From positions 1 through 64,000 of IMG/VR virus record IMGVR_UViG_3300049215_000771: 64,000 nucleotides of DNA, one strand, 5' to 3'. A program made the position numbers and the translations under genes. Positions within the stretch are counted from its first letter, which is position 1, and the number at the start of each line of letters is the position of its first letter. The notes below the pieces were generated by a model. It was given only the letters and a program-made list of their open reading frames with translations, had not been told where the DNA came from and did not search any database. The stretch is from a virus. Of the stretch, positions 21,632 through 29,723 are shown piece by piece.

Positions 21632-21985
21632 ATGGCCGAGTTTGCCGAGATTCCTGGTCAGCATCGAGTTCCTGTTCAGCCGATCAAGCCGAGCCAGGTG
21701 GTTCGGAAGAAGACCGAGATCATCCCTGATGGGGTGCTGGAAGCCTTCAACGAACTGATCGCCGAAACATGGGACGGGCGGCGGTCTTCCTTCAAGCTGA
21801 AGGATGTCCGGGCGCTTGCCAAGAAGAAGCTGGACGGCAAGGAAGTGAAGTCGGAATGGCTCGATGTGGAGCCGATCTACGAGAAGGCGGGCTGGCGAGT
21901 GAAGTTCGACAAGCCTGGTTGGGACGAGAACTACGATGCCTTCTTCGAGTTCACCAAGAAGCGGAGCAGCAGCGCCGATGATTGA
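21632..21985 (+). CDS. unknown 117-residue protein
   Basis: ATG preceded by AAAGGAG. Pro-rich start, a basic helix (KLKDVRALAKKKLDGKEVKS), aromatic-acidic end. A small DNA-binding fold is possible. Not recognised. Confidence 0.55.
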   Translation: MAEFAEIPGQHRVPVQPIKPSQVVRKKTEIIPDGVLEAFNELIAETWDGRRSSFKLKDVRALAKKKLDGKEVKSEWLDVEPIYEKAGWRVKFDKPGWDENYDAFFEFTKKRSSSADD

Positions 21986-22343
21986 CGTAACCGCAGAACG
22001 GAAGCATATTCAAGACCTGATCGCCGTAGAGAAGGCGAAGCGTCGTCCGAAGAAGGAACGCATCGAGTTCTTGCAGGAACGCATCGAGATGCTGGACATC
22101 ATCGAAGGCACCAGGGACGACGACGACGGGTTCTGCTGGATGCTGGAAGTGAAGGAGTACAGCGACGTACTCAAGGACGACTCGATCTGCATAATCCCGT
22201 TGAAGGCTAAAACAAAAGATCAGGCCATCAAGGAAGTGACCCGCTTGCTCAAGCGTGAATTCAAGAAAAAAGATGAGATCAAGCGGGTTCGTTTGTATCA
22301 GGCGCACTTGACAAAACAGTTCCGACTTGATGAAATCAAGTAA
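21978..22343 (+). CDS. unknown charged helical protein
   Basis: 121 residues overlapping the previous gene. Long charged helix at the start (DLIAVEKAKRRPKKERIEFL), acidic cluster, then alternating strands and a basic helix. Not recognised. Confidence 0.55.
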   Translation: MIDVTAERKHIQDLIAVEKAKRRPKKERIEFLQERIEMLDIIEGTRDDDDGFCWMLEVKEYSDVLKDDSICIIPLKAKTKDQAIKEVTRLLKREFKKKDEIKRVRLYQAHLTKQFRLDEIK

Positions 22344-22347
22344 GACG

Positions 22348-22421
22348 CCTCGTTCGTCTAGTCCGGTCTAGGACACGGCCCTCTCAAGGCTGAAACAGGG
22401 GTTCAAATCCCCTACGAGGTA
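22348..22421 (+). tRNA. tRNA-Glu (CTC)
   Basis: Acceptor GCCTCGT/ACGAGGT, anticodon stem CGGCC/GGCTG, loop CTCTCAA. Confidence 0.9.
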
Positions 22422-22424
22422 CTT

Positions 22425-23285
22425 GTGAACGATAGGATGCGAGTCTGGTTCACGCCTCAGATGATAGCCCCCGACAAGGTTATCATGGAGGAATTGCAAG
22501 GGATTGCTGCTCAATACGATGCGGCGGGTGGCGACTTGAAGATGTCGGCTTTCGATCAGTTGATGGCTGAGTCCGACAAACTTCAGGCTGAGTTATGGCG
22601 ACGTGCAGTGGAGCGAGAAGAAGTGTTGCAATACAGACCGCCCGAATTGGCCGATGCGATCTTCCCTCAACTTGAAGGGGAGAAGTGGGGCTACATCAAC
22701 ATCAACGAGTTGGCTACTCAGGCAGCCGAGTTGATCGGGCCTATGCTCGACGAGAAGGTTGGCAACATTTTTCTGGACCCCGACCAGTGCGAGAAGTGGA
22801 AGAATTGGGTCCACAAGTTGAAGGGAATCGACTACTCGTGGGGTGGATACATGGAGGATCGGTCGATTGTGTGGGCCGGGCACTATCACGAGCCTGGCGC
22901 AACGATCCACCTGGGCGTTGACTTCTATGTGCCTGTTCGCACGAATGTCCACCTGCCGGTCCCTGGGACGTTGTTGTACAAGTTCCAAGACCCTGACAAG
23001 AACGGCGGCTGGGGTGGGAAGTTGGTGTTCGACACGGCGCTGGGCTACATGGTTTTTGGCCACCTGAACAACATGGTTTTGATGGAAGCGAAGAAGCATT
23101 ATCCGAAAGGAACCATCATCGGGTCGATTGCTGAGTCGAACGAGAACGGCGGTTGGAGTCCTCATCTGCATGTTCAACTCATGAGGAAGTACGATCCTCA
23201 TGTGGACGGCTACGGCAAAAAGTACGATGGCATGGAGAGGGATTTTCCCAATCCTTGCAAGGTGTTTGATGAGACACCGATGTAA
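22425..23285 (+). CDS. M23 (LytM-type) peptidase
   Basis: 286 residues, GTG start three bases after tRNA-Glu. The last 120 residues hold the zinc peptidase signature: HLGVDFYVPV (His and Asp ligands), VFGHLN and HLHVQL (final HxH). Such enzymes cut peptide cross-links in peptidoglycan. The N-terminal 150 residues are helical and acidic and may be a binding or regulatory part. No signal peptide, so release would need a holin or it may be virion-borne. Confidence 0.78.
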   Translation: MNDRMRVWFTPQMIAPDKVIMEELQGIAAQYDAAGGDLKMSAFDQLMAESDKLQAELWRRAVEREEVLQYRPPELADAIFPQLEGEKWGYININELATQAAELIGPMLDEKVGNIFLDPDQCEKWKNWVHKLKGIDYSWGGYMEDRSIVWAGHYHEPGATIHLGVDFYVPVRTNVHLPVPGTLLYKFQDPDKNGGWGGKLVFDTALGYMVFGHLNNMVLMEAKKHYPKGTIIGSIAESNENGGWSPHLHVQLMRKYDPHVDGYGKKYDGMERDFPNPCKVFDETPM

Positions 23286-23445
23286 TTCTTCGATCACCGA
23301 GGCGACAAGAAGGGCTGTGTCAGCGCTATGCTGCTGAAGAGTCGTAACTTGTTGCTTGCAGAAATGGAGAAGTGTGATGTTCGATGCGTTCGCTGTCACC
23401 GCCTGAAGACAGCGAAAGAGTTTGGTTACTACAAGGCAATACTTG

Positions 23446-23515
23446 CCTCCTTGGTCTAGTGGTATGACGCCACTCTCGTAAAGTGGAAGGGGGAGTTCGA
23501 TTCTCCCAGGAGGCT
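23446..23515 (+). tRNA. tRNA-Thr (CGT)
   Basis: Acceptor GCCTCCT/AGGAGGC, anticodon stem CCACT/AGTGG, loop CTCGTAA. Confidence 0.92.
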
Positions 23516-23517
23516 CT

Positions 23518-23675
23518 GTCGGAAGTAAGTGTGACGTTGCTGCTACCTTAGTGTAAACAATCAGCACGCCGCCCTGCGAAGGCGGAAGAACGGTGGGCGA
23601 CCCTGGCGACCGGATGGGTGAACCGGGTTCAGGGAGCAGTAGACCGATGCGGCATCAAGCATGACGCTTTCCGAC
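23518..23675 (+). ncRNA. candidate structured RNA closed by GTCGGAA/TTTCCGAC
   Basis: Seven to eight closing pairs enclose about 143 bases with hairpins such as CCGCC-CTGCGAA-GGCGG, which looks like a tRNA anticodon arm. Similar in size and design to 9755-9902. No convincing frame. Confidence 0.5.
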
Positions 23676-23732
23676 AACTTATCTCCAACTCGTGGCTTGA
23701 CGGGCAAATCAACCAACGAGAAGGAGATTCCA

Positions 23733-23954
23733 ATGAGCAAGTACATCGAGCCAATGTCGAAGCGACGTAGGGGGTTTCCCCAGCGAACGACAAGTGAAAC
23801 GAGGCGTCCGAGTAGTCCACGGCGACAAGCTACTCGAAGAAAAGCTGGGCCGCAACGATCCGTGTCCGTGTGGGAGCGGGAAGCGGTTCAAGAAGTGCTG
23901 TATGCACACCGGCTTTTTTTCGATGGAACGAACCGGGGGCACTATGAACGCTAA
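23733..23954 (+). CDS. basic 73-residue frame, perhaps entry to the SEC-C frame
   Basis: Strong ribosome site (GAAGGAG) before the ATG. Arg-rich. Its second half runs in another frame over the SEC-C motif and is probably not itself a folded domain. Either a separate basic peptide or the start of the SEC-C protein reached by a frameshift near GGGGGTTTCCCC. Confidence 0.35.
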   Translation: MSKYIEPMSKRRRGFPQRTTSETRRPSSPRRQATRRKAGPQRSVSVWEREAVQEVLYAHRLFFDGTNRGHYER

Positions 23955-24231
23955 CGAGTGGCTGCAAAGCAACAACAAGGAACCGTACCAGACCGACATT
24001 TACGACAACTGGTACTGGATGACGTATCTGTACTATCACGGCGAGGTTTTCACGCAAGAAGAAATCGACGCCAACGGAGATGGGCACTGGACGCTGCCCA
24101 TCCCGATCTGGAACCATCTCCAGGCCAAAACCACCTACCCGTACTGCAAGATGTACAAAACTAGGGAGGAAGCCCTGGAGGATTTCCGACAAGCCTACGA
24201 TAAGGCTGTGGCGGAAGGATGGAGTGGATGA
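23794..24231 (+). CDS. SEC-C motif protein
   Basis: 145 residues from a GTG with no good ribosome site. [18 protein letters not shown] at about 19-36 is a textbook SEC-C zinc motif, as at the end of SecA. Residues 50-145 are an acidic, aromatic domain that is not recognised. [17 protein letters not shown] resembles short SEC-C proteins of planctomycetes as I recall them. See the overlapping frame at 23733. Confidence 0.65.
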   Translation: MKRGVRVVHGDKLLEEKLGRNDPCPCGSGKRFKKCCMHTGFFSMERTGGTMNANEWLQSNNKEPYQTDIYDNWYWMTYLYYHGEVFTQEEIDANGDGHWTLPIPIWNHLQAKTTYPYCKMYKTREEALEDFRQAYDKAVAEGWSG

Positions 24232-24491
24232 CAGAAGCCAACAAAAGCACCAGCAACCGCATCAGGGACGGACCTGCCCAAACTTGTGTGAGTTTGGGCG
24301 GCATTCAACTTGATGATATGACGTTCCTAGAGTCTTGGACTTATGGGCGTTTTCTTCACCGGCCACCGGCTTCGAGCCGAGTTCGGGAAGTAGTCAGGGT
24401 TGCCCTGGTGCTGGCAGGCCACCATGAGCGGGGATTCCTTCATAGAATAGCCGAACTAAGGCGAACCGGGTTGATAGGTTCGCACGAATAA
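24228..24491 (+). CDS. unknown 87-residue protein
   Basis: ATGA overlap with the previous gene. Ser/Gly-rich start, Arg-rich helix at the end ([18 protein letters not shown]). Not recognised. Confidence 0.45.
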   Translation: MTEANKSTSNRIRDGPAQTCVSLGGIQLDDMTFLESWTYGRFLHRPPASSRVREVVRVALVLAGHHERGFLHRIAELRRTGLIGSHE

Positions 24492-24556
24492 GGCAAATAA
24501 AGATGGAGCGTGACCGTAGATAATCGTGCCAGGCTGCCTATAATATGGCAGCACTT

Positions 24557-24628
24557 GCCCCGTGGGTGTGACGGAAGCACGGCAGTCTTCTAAGCTGCTA
24601 GGACCGGGTTCGACTCCTGGACGGGGTG
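24557..24628 (+). tRNA. tRNA-Arg (TCT)
   Basis: Acceptor GCCCCGT/ACGGGGT, D arm GTGTGACGGAAGCAC, anticodon stem GCAGT/GCTGC, loop CTTCTAA. Confidence 0.9.
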
Positions 24629-24936
24629 CTAGAGGGTTTGGGCTTCGTTGGGTTCTGGCACAACCAAACACTAAAAGATGCCTTGATTCACCGGAAGTGG
24701 TCGGGTGGAATTCAGACGAGCTACCAAACCTTCGATACACGCCGAGTTCTAATTGGGGACTTGTTCGCCTGGTAGATTACAATGTTATTTCCGGGAGGGG
24801 ACGAAAAACCGAAAGGTGATGTTTTCAGGTTAGGCCACCGGCTAATATGGGTTGGGTTCTGATGGTTCTTGGCTCCCCAGCCATAATGTTGTCGCTCCCA
24901 AGCACAACGAGGACTTATCAGGCTACCGACCCACCT
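24629..24936 (+). ncRNA. 308-base gap without genes
   Basis: No supported frame. GTTGGGTTCTG occurs twice (24648 and 24853) and several short inverted pairs are visible. It lies between two tRNA-Arg genes. Could be a structured RNA; nothing firmer. Confidence 0.3.
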
Positions 24937-25007
24937 GCCCCCAGGGTGTGGCGGACGCATACCAGTTTCCTAAACTGATGGGCCAGGTTCGACTCCTGGT
25001 GGGGGTA
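24937..25007 (+). tRNA. tRNA-Arg (CCT)
   Basis: Acceptor GCCCCCA/TGGGGGT, anticodon stem CAGT/ACTG, loop TTCCTAA, T stem CCAGG/CCTGG. Confidence 0.87.
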
Positions 25008-25009
25008 CT

Positions 25010-25429
25010 GTGAAGTTTCAAGTTGGCGACATTGTGAGGATCAAAGATGGAGTGATTGGAGCGGGTCAGACAGGGATCATTGAAGAAATTAAGCCCTGGA
25101 ACATCAACAGCCCGCTTGCCGAACTTCGTGAGGATTTCCATTTCTGTGTCCTGGAAGATGGAGTTCGAGCCAAGTTCACGGCGGATTTGCTGGAGAAAGT
25201 TGGTGCCTTGAAGTACCGCCTGGGCGACAGGGTACTCATCAAGACGCCTGGGTTGACTGGTTACGGCGAAGTGGGAGTTGTTGTTGACCCTATTGACGAC
25301 TTGACCATTACTGTGGAACTTCCCAAAGTCCCTGGTCAATCCAACGAGCAGTGGCATCGGGTCAAATATACGGATGATGACATTCAGAAAGTCGGTCCTA
25401 GTTCCTGGAGGTCAATCGACGATGACTGA
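25010..25429 (+). CDS. two-KOW-like-domain protein with RSIDDD tag
   Basis: 139 residues, GTG start. FQVGDIVRIKDGVIGAGQTGII and YRLGDRVLIKTPGLTGYGEVGVV are two SH3/KOW-like repeats of about 60 residues, the kind found in ribosome- and RNA polymerase-binding proteins. Ends SSWRSIDDD. The next gene's ATG is formed inside the tag codons. Confidence 0.6.
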   Translation: MKFQVGDIVRIKDGVIGAGQTGIIEEIKPWNINSPLAELREDFHFCVLEDGVRAKFTADLLEKVGALKYRLGDRVLIKTPGLTGYGEVGVVVDPIDDLTITVELPKVPGQSNEQWHRVKYTDDDIQKVGPSSWRSIDDD

Positions 25430-25610
25430 AGAGCGCAGGCAGCAGTTGTTGGATGTCGTTCAGAAATACAACGACATGATGCGGGCCGACACGAAGGACA
25501 TGACCAACGAGGAGCGTGTGTTCTTCATGGAGTGTCATATCGAGGCCATCAGCAAGCCGTTGGAAATGTTCAAAGGGGCCGTGGCAAAAGGCCAAGGGGA
25601 CAAGAAATAA
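25422..25610 (+). CDS. unknown 62-residue helical protein
   Basis: Starts inside the previous gene's tag, so translation is coupled. Two helices; Met-rich (NDMMRADTKDM). Not recognised. Confidence 0.55.
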   Translation: MTEERRQQLLDVVQKYNDMMRADTKDMTNEERVFFMECHIEAISKPLEMFKGAVAKGQGDKK

Positions 25611-25614
25611 AATT

Positions 25615-25716
25615 GGGCGGGTAGCTCAGTGGCAGAGCGGCGATGACGCTGGACGGTTTTATAGTTGCCGGTTGCAGCTAATCGCAAGGTCGCTGGTTCA
25701 AATCCAGCCCCGCCCA
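25615..25716 (+). tRNA. tRNA with about 29-nt insert in the anticodon loop
   Basis: Acceptor GGGCGGG/CCCGCCC, D arm GCTC/GAGC, anticodon stem GCGAT/ATCGC, T stem GCTGG/CCAGC. The loop is 36 bases and contains GCTG/CAGC and CGG/CCG pairs. Without the splice points the anticodon cannot be read. Unrelated to the 48-nt element. Confidence 0.65.
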
Positions 25717-25784
25717 TTCGGTCAATTACTTTAACCCCTCCTGGAGCCAGGCCGTCCCAGGAGAAATCAAAACCGGCCAGGTGA

Positions 25785-26027
25785 ATGTACAAATGCCATC
25801 TTTGTGGAAGACAAGTTTTGGCTGGACAGCCGAGACAGTTGATCGTGTATAAGGAACCCTACACCCATCCTTACCGACACGATGCGTTTCAGAAGTGGGT
25901 GCAGAATCCAAGAACGAAGAAATGGAAGTGGGATTGGGTTGATGATGGCGGTGGACATGGCGAGCGGATCGTGAGCGAAATTCCGGTCTGTTTGGCCTGC
26001 AAGCAGGCTTCGGAGCGGCCTAAGTAA
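25785..26027 (+). CDS. C4 zinc protein
   Basis: 80 residues. YKCHLCGRQV at the start and VCLACKQA at the end pair across an aromatic, His-rich middle, a fold-back zinc site. Not recognised further. Confidence 0.58.
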   Translation: MYKCHLCGRQVLAGQPRQLIVYKEPYTHPYRHDAFQKWVQNPRTKKWKWDWVDDGGGHGERIVSEIPVCLACKQASERPK

Positions 26028-26055
26028 TAGCTCCGATAATTTAGCCCCAGGGTGC

Positions 26056-26141
26056 GACAGGATCAACCGGGGCCAGCCTACCACGAACCTGGGTATCCCT
26101 CAGAAGTATGGTGGGGCACAAGCCAAGGCTGCGTTGATGTC
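26056..26141 (+). ncRNA. candidate structured RNA with long-range closing stem
   Basis: GACA/TGTC, ATCAAC/GTTGAT and AGCC/GGCT pair in register from both ends inward. It lies in the gap before tRNA-Thr and shares the word GGATCAA-CCGG with the start of the RNA at 9755. Confidence 0.45.
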
Positions 26142-26162
26142 AATAAACACGTTGCACCCAAT

Positions 26163-26233
26163 GCCGGTATCGTATAGTGGTATTACCCCTGTCTTGTAAG
26201 CAGGTGACGAGGGTTCGATTCCTTCTACCGGCT
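26163..26233 (+). tRNA. tRNA-Thr (TGT)
   Basis: Acceptor GCCGGTA/TACCGGC, anticodon stem CCTGT/GCAGG, loop CTTGTAA. Confidence 0.91.
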
Positions 26234-26235
26234 CT

Positions 26236-26508
26236 ATGGATTGCTACTGTGAACACATGAGAGCGACCGAAGAAGGTCGCAAAATCCTTCAGGAAGAAAA
26301 CATACCTGATGGATTCTGTGGTTGGTGTGGCGGCGTTGAAGACGTTCGTACTTGCAACAACCCCGGCCATGTTCGTCCGTATCCCGGCCCCGTTCCTTGC
26401 ACTGGTTGCTGGTGTGATGAATGTTACGAGATCGAGGCGCAAGCCTACCTCAAGTGGGAACAGGAGAATCCCGATGACGAATCTGCCGGAACAGAAGAAG
26501 CTGGATAA
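26236..26508 (+). CDS. cysteine-rich protein
   Basis: 90 residues with nine Cys, including CGWCGG and CTGCWCDEC. Probable zinc binder, acidic end. Starts two bases after tRNA-Thr. Not recognised. Confidence 0.55.
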   Translation: MDCYCEHMRATEEGRKILQEENIPDGFCGWCGGVEDVRTCNNPGHVRPYPGPVPCTGCWCDECYEIEAQAYLKWEQENPDDESAGTEEAG

Positions 26509-26749
26509 AGGCGAGATGTCGGTCGAAGAACTGATTGCCATCCTTCAGAAGTTGCCGCCCGGCACAAGGATGGAAGTCAGGGCCGGCTCTCACCAGGATG
26601 ACGCTTATGTTCCGAAAGTGCGGGTCTGGCTCTATCAGAAACGCCAGATCAGCGCCACTATCGAGGCCAGCTACAACGGCCATCACTACAACTACCCGGA
26701 ACACTACAACGGCGTCGAGGAAATTACCAACCAGGTTCTCGGCCAATGA
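26474..26749 (+). CDS. unknown 91-residue protein
   Basis: Overlaps the previous gene by 35 bases; ATG at 26516 (MSVEELIAIL) is an alternative. Helix then strands with Tyr/His cluster (YNGHHYNYPEHYNG). Not recognised. Confidence 0.5.
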   Translation: MTNLPEQKKLDKGEMSVEELIAILQKLPPGTRMEVRAGSHQDDAYVPKVRVWLYQKRQISATIEASYNGHHYNYPEHYNGVEEITNQVLGQ

Positions 26750-26997
26750 ATATCACTGGTGGGCTGCAACGCTTCAAAGGCAAATTCTTTGAATGTTGCT
26801 TGAGCAGTAAAGACTACCCCTATTGGGCCAGATATGGAATGAAGGGGAGTGAAAGCTATAAACGCTGTCAGCACTGCGACTGTGAAGTGTGCAGGAAAAA
26901 ACGCCAGGAAGGGAACTTGATGCGATGCGAGAAGAAACACAGATGCCTGGCGTGCCTGAACCACGAGATGAGGGAGTGGGCGGCAAAAGCAATCTGA
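26746..26997 (+). CDS. cysteine-rich basic protein
   Basis: 83 residues. ATGA overlap. CQHCDCEVC and a later CLAC give two zinc-type pairs among many Lys and Arg. Nucleic acid contact is likely, but no family is recognised. Confidence 0.5.
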   Translation: MNITGGLQRFKGKFFECCLSSKDYPYWARYGMKGSESYKRCQHCDCEVCRKKRQEGNLMRCEKKHRCLACLNHEMREWAAKAI

Positions 26998-27215
26998 CTT
27001 TCTGGCAGGATGTCAAGCGGCTGGCTTTCTGGCGTTGCTGGGCGAATCCATACTGGTACTTGTTGTTGGTTTTGTTCGTGTACTGGCCCATCTACAACAG
27101 ATTCAGCATTGATGGTTTGGAGTTGCATTGGTTCTGGTGGATATACGCAATACTTGGCCCTCCATTCTGGCTGGTGATGGCGGTGGCCTGCAATAGAACA
27201 AGGCCAGTTGTGTGA
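26925..27215 (+). CDS. small two-helix membrane protein
   Basis: 96 residues, overlapping the previous gene by 73 bases. Hydrophobic segments YWYLLLVLFVYWPIY and WIYAILGPPFWLVMAVA, Trp-rich. Role unknown. Confidence 0.5.
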   Translation: MREETQMPGVPEPRDEGVGGKSNLTFWQDVKRLAFWRCWANPYWYLLLVLFVYWPIYNRFSIDGLELHWFWWIYAILGPPFWLVMAVACNRTRPVV

Positions 27216-27216
27216 C

Positions 27217-27314
27217 GGGAGCGTGGTGTAAAGGTAGCACACGAGACTTATAATCTCGGCCAAACGGTAGCGCCTGATTAGCGCTAGGTGAGGGTTCAAG
27301 TCCTTCCGCTCCTA
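27217..27314 (+). tRNA. tRNA-Ile (TAT) with 26-nt insertion in the variable loop
   Basis: Acceptor GGGAGCG/CGCTCCT, anticodon stem CGAGA/TCTCG, loop CTTATAA, T stem GAGGG/CCTTC. Between anticodon and T arms lie 31 bases instead of about 5, holding a 6-pair hairpin TAGCGC/GCGCTA. Confidence 0.78.
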
Positions 27315-27326
27315 CTGAGGATCATC

Positions 27327-27542
27327 ATGACGGACAAGCAGCAACACACGATCCGGGTGGCTCTCAACTTCCTTTCTGAGCAATTGGATGTTGGTGGAAA
27401 AACACCGGAACAAGTGCAGCACTTGCGACAACTCGGCCTCATGTGGCTGGGGAATTGTCCGTTGTCGAAAGAAGATGTTGAAAATGCTATGAAAGTATGC
27501 CCCTTGAGTGTGGCGGACGCACGGCACCCTCCGAAGGTGTAG
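27327..27542 (+). CDS. unknown 71-residue protein
   Basis: Helical (ALNFLSEQLDVGGKTPEQVQ). The last 15 codons overlap tRNA-Arg (CCG). Not recognised. Confidence 0.5.
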   Translation: MTDKQQHTIRVALNFLSEQLDVGGKTPEQVQHLRQLGLMWLGNCPLSKEDVENAMKVCPLSVADARHPPKV

Positions 27543-27569
27543 GTACAGGTTCGACTCCTGTAAGGGGTA
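27499..27569 (+). tRNA. tRNA-Arg (CCG)
   Basis: Acceptor GCCCCTT/AAGGGGT, anticodon stem GCACC/GGTGT, loop CTCCGAA, T stem ACAGG/CCTGT. Confidence 0.9.
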
Positions 27570-27572
27570 CTA

Positions 27573-27878
27573 ATGGCCTCCTGGACGGATTTCTTCAAGT
27601 TATGGTCGTATGCGAGAAAGAACCCAATGCCAGCAACAAGTGTAACGGGAATCGGGTCTAGTCTGAATACTGAAGGCAAAGGGTATTCGGTCATCATTCT
27701 GGTGGACGAGAAGGCTCACCACAAGATGACGGATGAAGTTTTCCGCAAGGCTGATTACGTCATCACAAAAAGCGGCAAGTACATCAAGACCCGTGATGGC
27801 CAACATCCGGTGATTTTGAACACGCCTGCCGAGCCGAAGGAAAAAGACAAAAAATATCGGAGCATCGACGACGCATAA
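27573..27878 (+). CDS. unknown protein with C-terminal RSIDDA tag
   Basis: 101 residues, three bases after tRNA-Arg. Alternating strands with a helix (KMTDEVFRKADYVITKSGKY), Pro/Lys linker and end KKYRSIDDA. Not recognised apart from the tag. Confidence 0.58.
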   Translation: MASWTDFFKLWSYARKNPMPATSVTGIGSSLNTEGKGYSVIILVDEKAHHKMTDEVFRKADYVITKSGKYIKTRDGQHPVILNTPAEPKEKDKKYRSIDDA

Positions 27879-27908
27879 ATGATTTTGAAGGAGCGGTGTA
27901 GATAAGGC

Positions 27909-28763
27909 ATGAAATGCCTTCAATCAAGAAATCCGCTTTGCTATCAAAATGTTCGCTGGCTCTATATCAATAGTGCGTGGCTCCCGGCTGTCACAGTTTG
28001 CGACCAGAAGTTGTACAAGCCAACGCTGTGTGTGTCTGGTGGTGGCGGTGGTGGCGGTGGTGGCGGTGGTGATGATGGCTGCGATGTTACAAACCCGATA
28101 GCATTTGTTCAATCAGCAGTCCTTGGTGACACAAGTATCGAATTCAACTCGCCCGTGACCAAGTGCAATTTGTTGGTGGTTTTTGTCGTGGTGGACAACA
28201 ACGCCGTTTCTCCAGACCCGTCAGCCACGGTCACAGATACATTGGGGAACACCTATACGCAGGTGGATTATGCGTATGAAAGGGTGGTAGGTTCAACACC
28301 GCCACTGGATGTGTACCAAGTGAGCATTTGGTACACCATATCCAATGGAACTGGTTCCAATGCGATTACGGTGGTGGACAACAATGAAAATGGGCAATAC
28401 TTGTTTGCGACAGCCATTGAATACACTGGCATTGTTGACATAGACGGACACCAGGCCCAATCCTACACCAATAGCGATGATTCGCAGCCGGTTAATTGGA
28501 CGATTACTTGCCCGGCGACTCACGACAACGACCTGGCAATCGGTTTCATTTACGGGGCGAATTCGCCAAGTCCATCAACCGAGTGTAACAGTCGATTTAC
28601 GGCTGAAGACATTGGTAATAATGCTGGTATTTTCGACATCATTGGCGTGAGTGGAACAACGACGATCAGCGGAACCGCCACCGGCACGGATCAGTTGTCT
28701 TCTGACTCGCCACCCTACTCTGGCGGCTACGAAGTGATTGGCGTGTGCTTCAAAGGAAGCTGA
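27909..28763 (+). CDS. poly-glycine virion-type protein
   Basis: 284 residues. Residues 44-54 are an unbroken run of Gly. The part after it is strand-rich and full of Ser, Thr, Asn and Asp, with no charged clusters, like phage tail or fibre domains, where Gly runs link a particle-anchored start to a receptor-facing domain. The end GGYEVIGVCFKG is hydrophobic. Probably a minor virion protein; receptor binding is inferred only from style. Confidence 0.55.
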   Translation: MKCLQSRNPLCYQNVRWLYINSAWLPAVTVCDQKLYKPTLCVSGGGGGGGGGGGDDGCDVTNPIAFVQSAVLGDTSIEFNSPVTKCNLLVVFVVVDNNAVSPDPSATVTDTLGNTYTQVDYAYERVVGSTPPLDVYQVSIWYTISNGTGSNAITVVDNNENGQYLFATAIEYTGIVDIDGHQAQSYTNSDDSQPVNWTITCPATHDNDLAIGFIYGANSPSPSTECNSRFTAEDIGNNAGIFDIIGVSGTTTISGTATGTDQLSSDSPPYSGGYEVIGVCFKGS

Positions 28764-28797
28764 TGAAAGAAACCTTCCAGATCGGCTAGATAGCTTC

Positions 28798-29505
28798 ATG
28801 ATGAAGTTTAGTCAATTCCTGGAACAGCGTGAACGCCTGGACGAGATGGCGGCTCGTCGAAGTAAGAAGCGAAGTCAAAGCAAATGGGGACCGGGCGGCA
28901 AGAAGCCCGTCGCCATTTTAACTGCTTTTCAGGGCGGCAGCCGTCCTTTGGCACGCCTTGTGCAGAATAGAGCAGCGAACCGCAAGCTGGTGCAAGCCTT
29001 CAAGGACAAGGGGTTGAGTTTTTACCCTGTTCACGGCATGGGCCAGGAAGAAGTTCGCTACCTGTGGGGGCTGATTCGCTTCCGTAACCCCACTGAGGAA
29101 GAATCTTTCGTCGTTCAGCCCATTGGAGACATGCCTGAACAGGAGTTCATGTCAATTATTCAGGGATTCTTGCAGGAGTTCAACCAGTACGCTGCCGCCA
29201 CGAAATTACCATCCGAGCAGGACGCTTTTTTGCTGCATCCTAACGGAAATCGTAGTATCATAGGGTCGGAGGTAGGGGATCGGACTCCGCAGGACGACTA
29301 CTTCTCCCAGCTTCACGGAGGGCCGAGGGCACCAGATGCCCAGCTAAGTCCTTACGAGTTGACTGGCGAGACGAACCCTTTGCGGCGGGTCGTCAACCGG
29401 ATTAGAGGGCGTGCCGACATGAACCAGCCTGCCGACCGTAGCAAAATCGGCCAGCGTTTCTCCGTCCGACAGCCTCAACCGCCGCAAGAAGGCGATGAAA
29501 CATGA
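28798..29505 (+). CDS. DUF3293-like protein
   Basis: 235 residues; two adjacent ATGs. VAILTAFQGGSRPLARLVQNR, then FYPVHGMGQ and PTEEESFVVQPI, follows the order of DUF3293: a TA.. start, an Asn-rich helix, a conserved Gly and an E-E-S-F strand. Function of the family is unknown. The C-terminal 90 residues are Pro/Arg-rich and probably unstructured. ATGA overlap with the next gene. Confidence 0.5.
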   Translation: MMKFSQFLEQRERLDEMAARRSKKRSQSKWGPGGKKPVAILTAFQGGSRPLARLVQNRAANRKLVQAFKDKGLSFYPVHGMGQEEVRYLWGLIRFRNPTEEESFVVQPIGDMPEQEFMSIIQGFLQEFNQYAAATKLPSEQDAFLLHPNGNRSIIGSEVGDRTPQDDYFSQLHGGPRAPDAQLSPYELTGETNPLRRVVNRIRGRADMNQPADRSKIGQRFSVRQPQPPQEGDET

Positions 29506-29723
29506 GTTATTTTACCCTCAAGTATCTGGAACTCAAACTTGCGTTTGGCGAATTCGGCAAGCAGAAGAAGTATCAACGGCTTTGCCTTGAGCGAAATGCG
29601 ACAACGACTGCTGCGAGATTGGAAATTGCCAAGGAAGTTCTTGATGGTCCCGGCGTCAACAGCCTGGAGTCCTGGGCGCACGACACTTACTTGAAAGAAC
29701 ATGCGAAGAAAGAAACAACCTGA
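29502..29723 (+). CDS. unknown 73-residue helical protein
   Basis: ATGA overlap with the previous gene. Helical throughout (ARLEIAKEVLDGPG). Overlaps the next gene by 23 bases. Not recognised. Confidence 0.5.
   Translation: MSYFTLKYLELKLAFGEFGKQKKYQRLCLERNATTTAARLEIAKEVLDGPGVNSLESWAHDTYLKEHAKKETT

Noticed and set aside
24562-24819. 85-codon frame after tRNA-Arg
   Set aside because: It starts inside the tRNA, has no ribosome site and no protein-like pattern.
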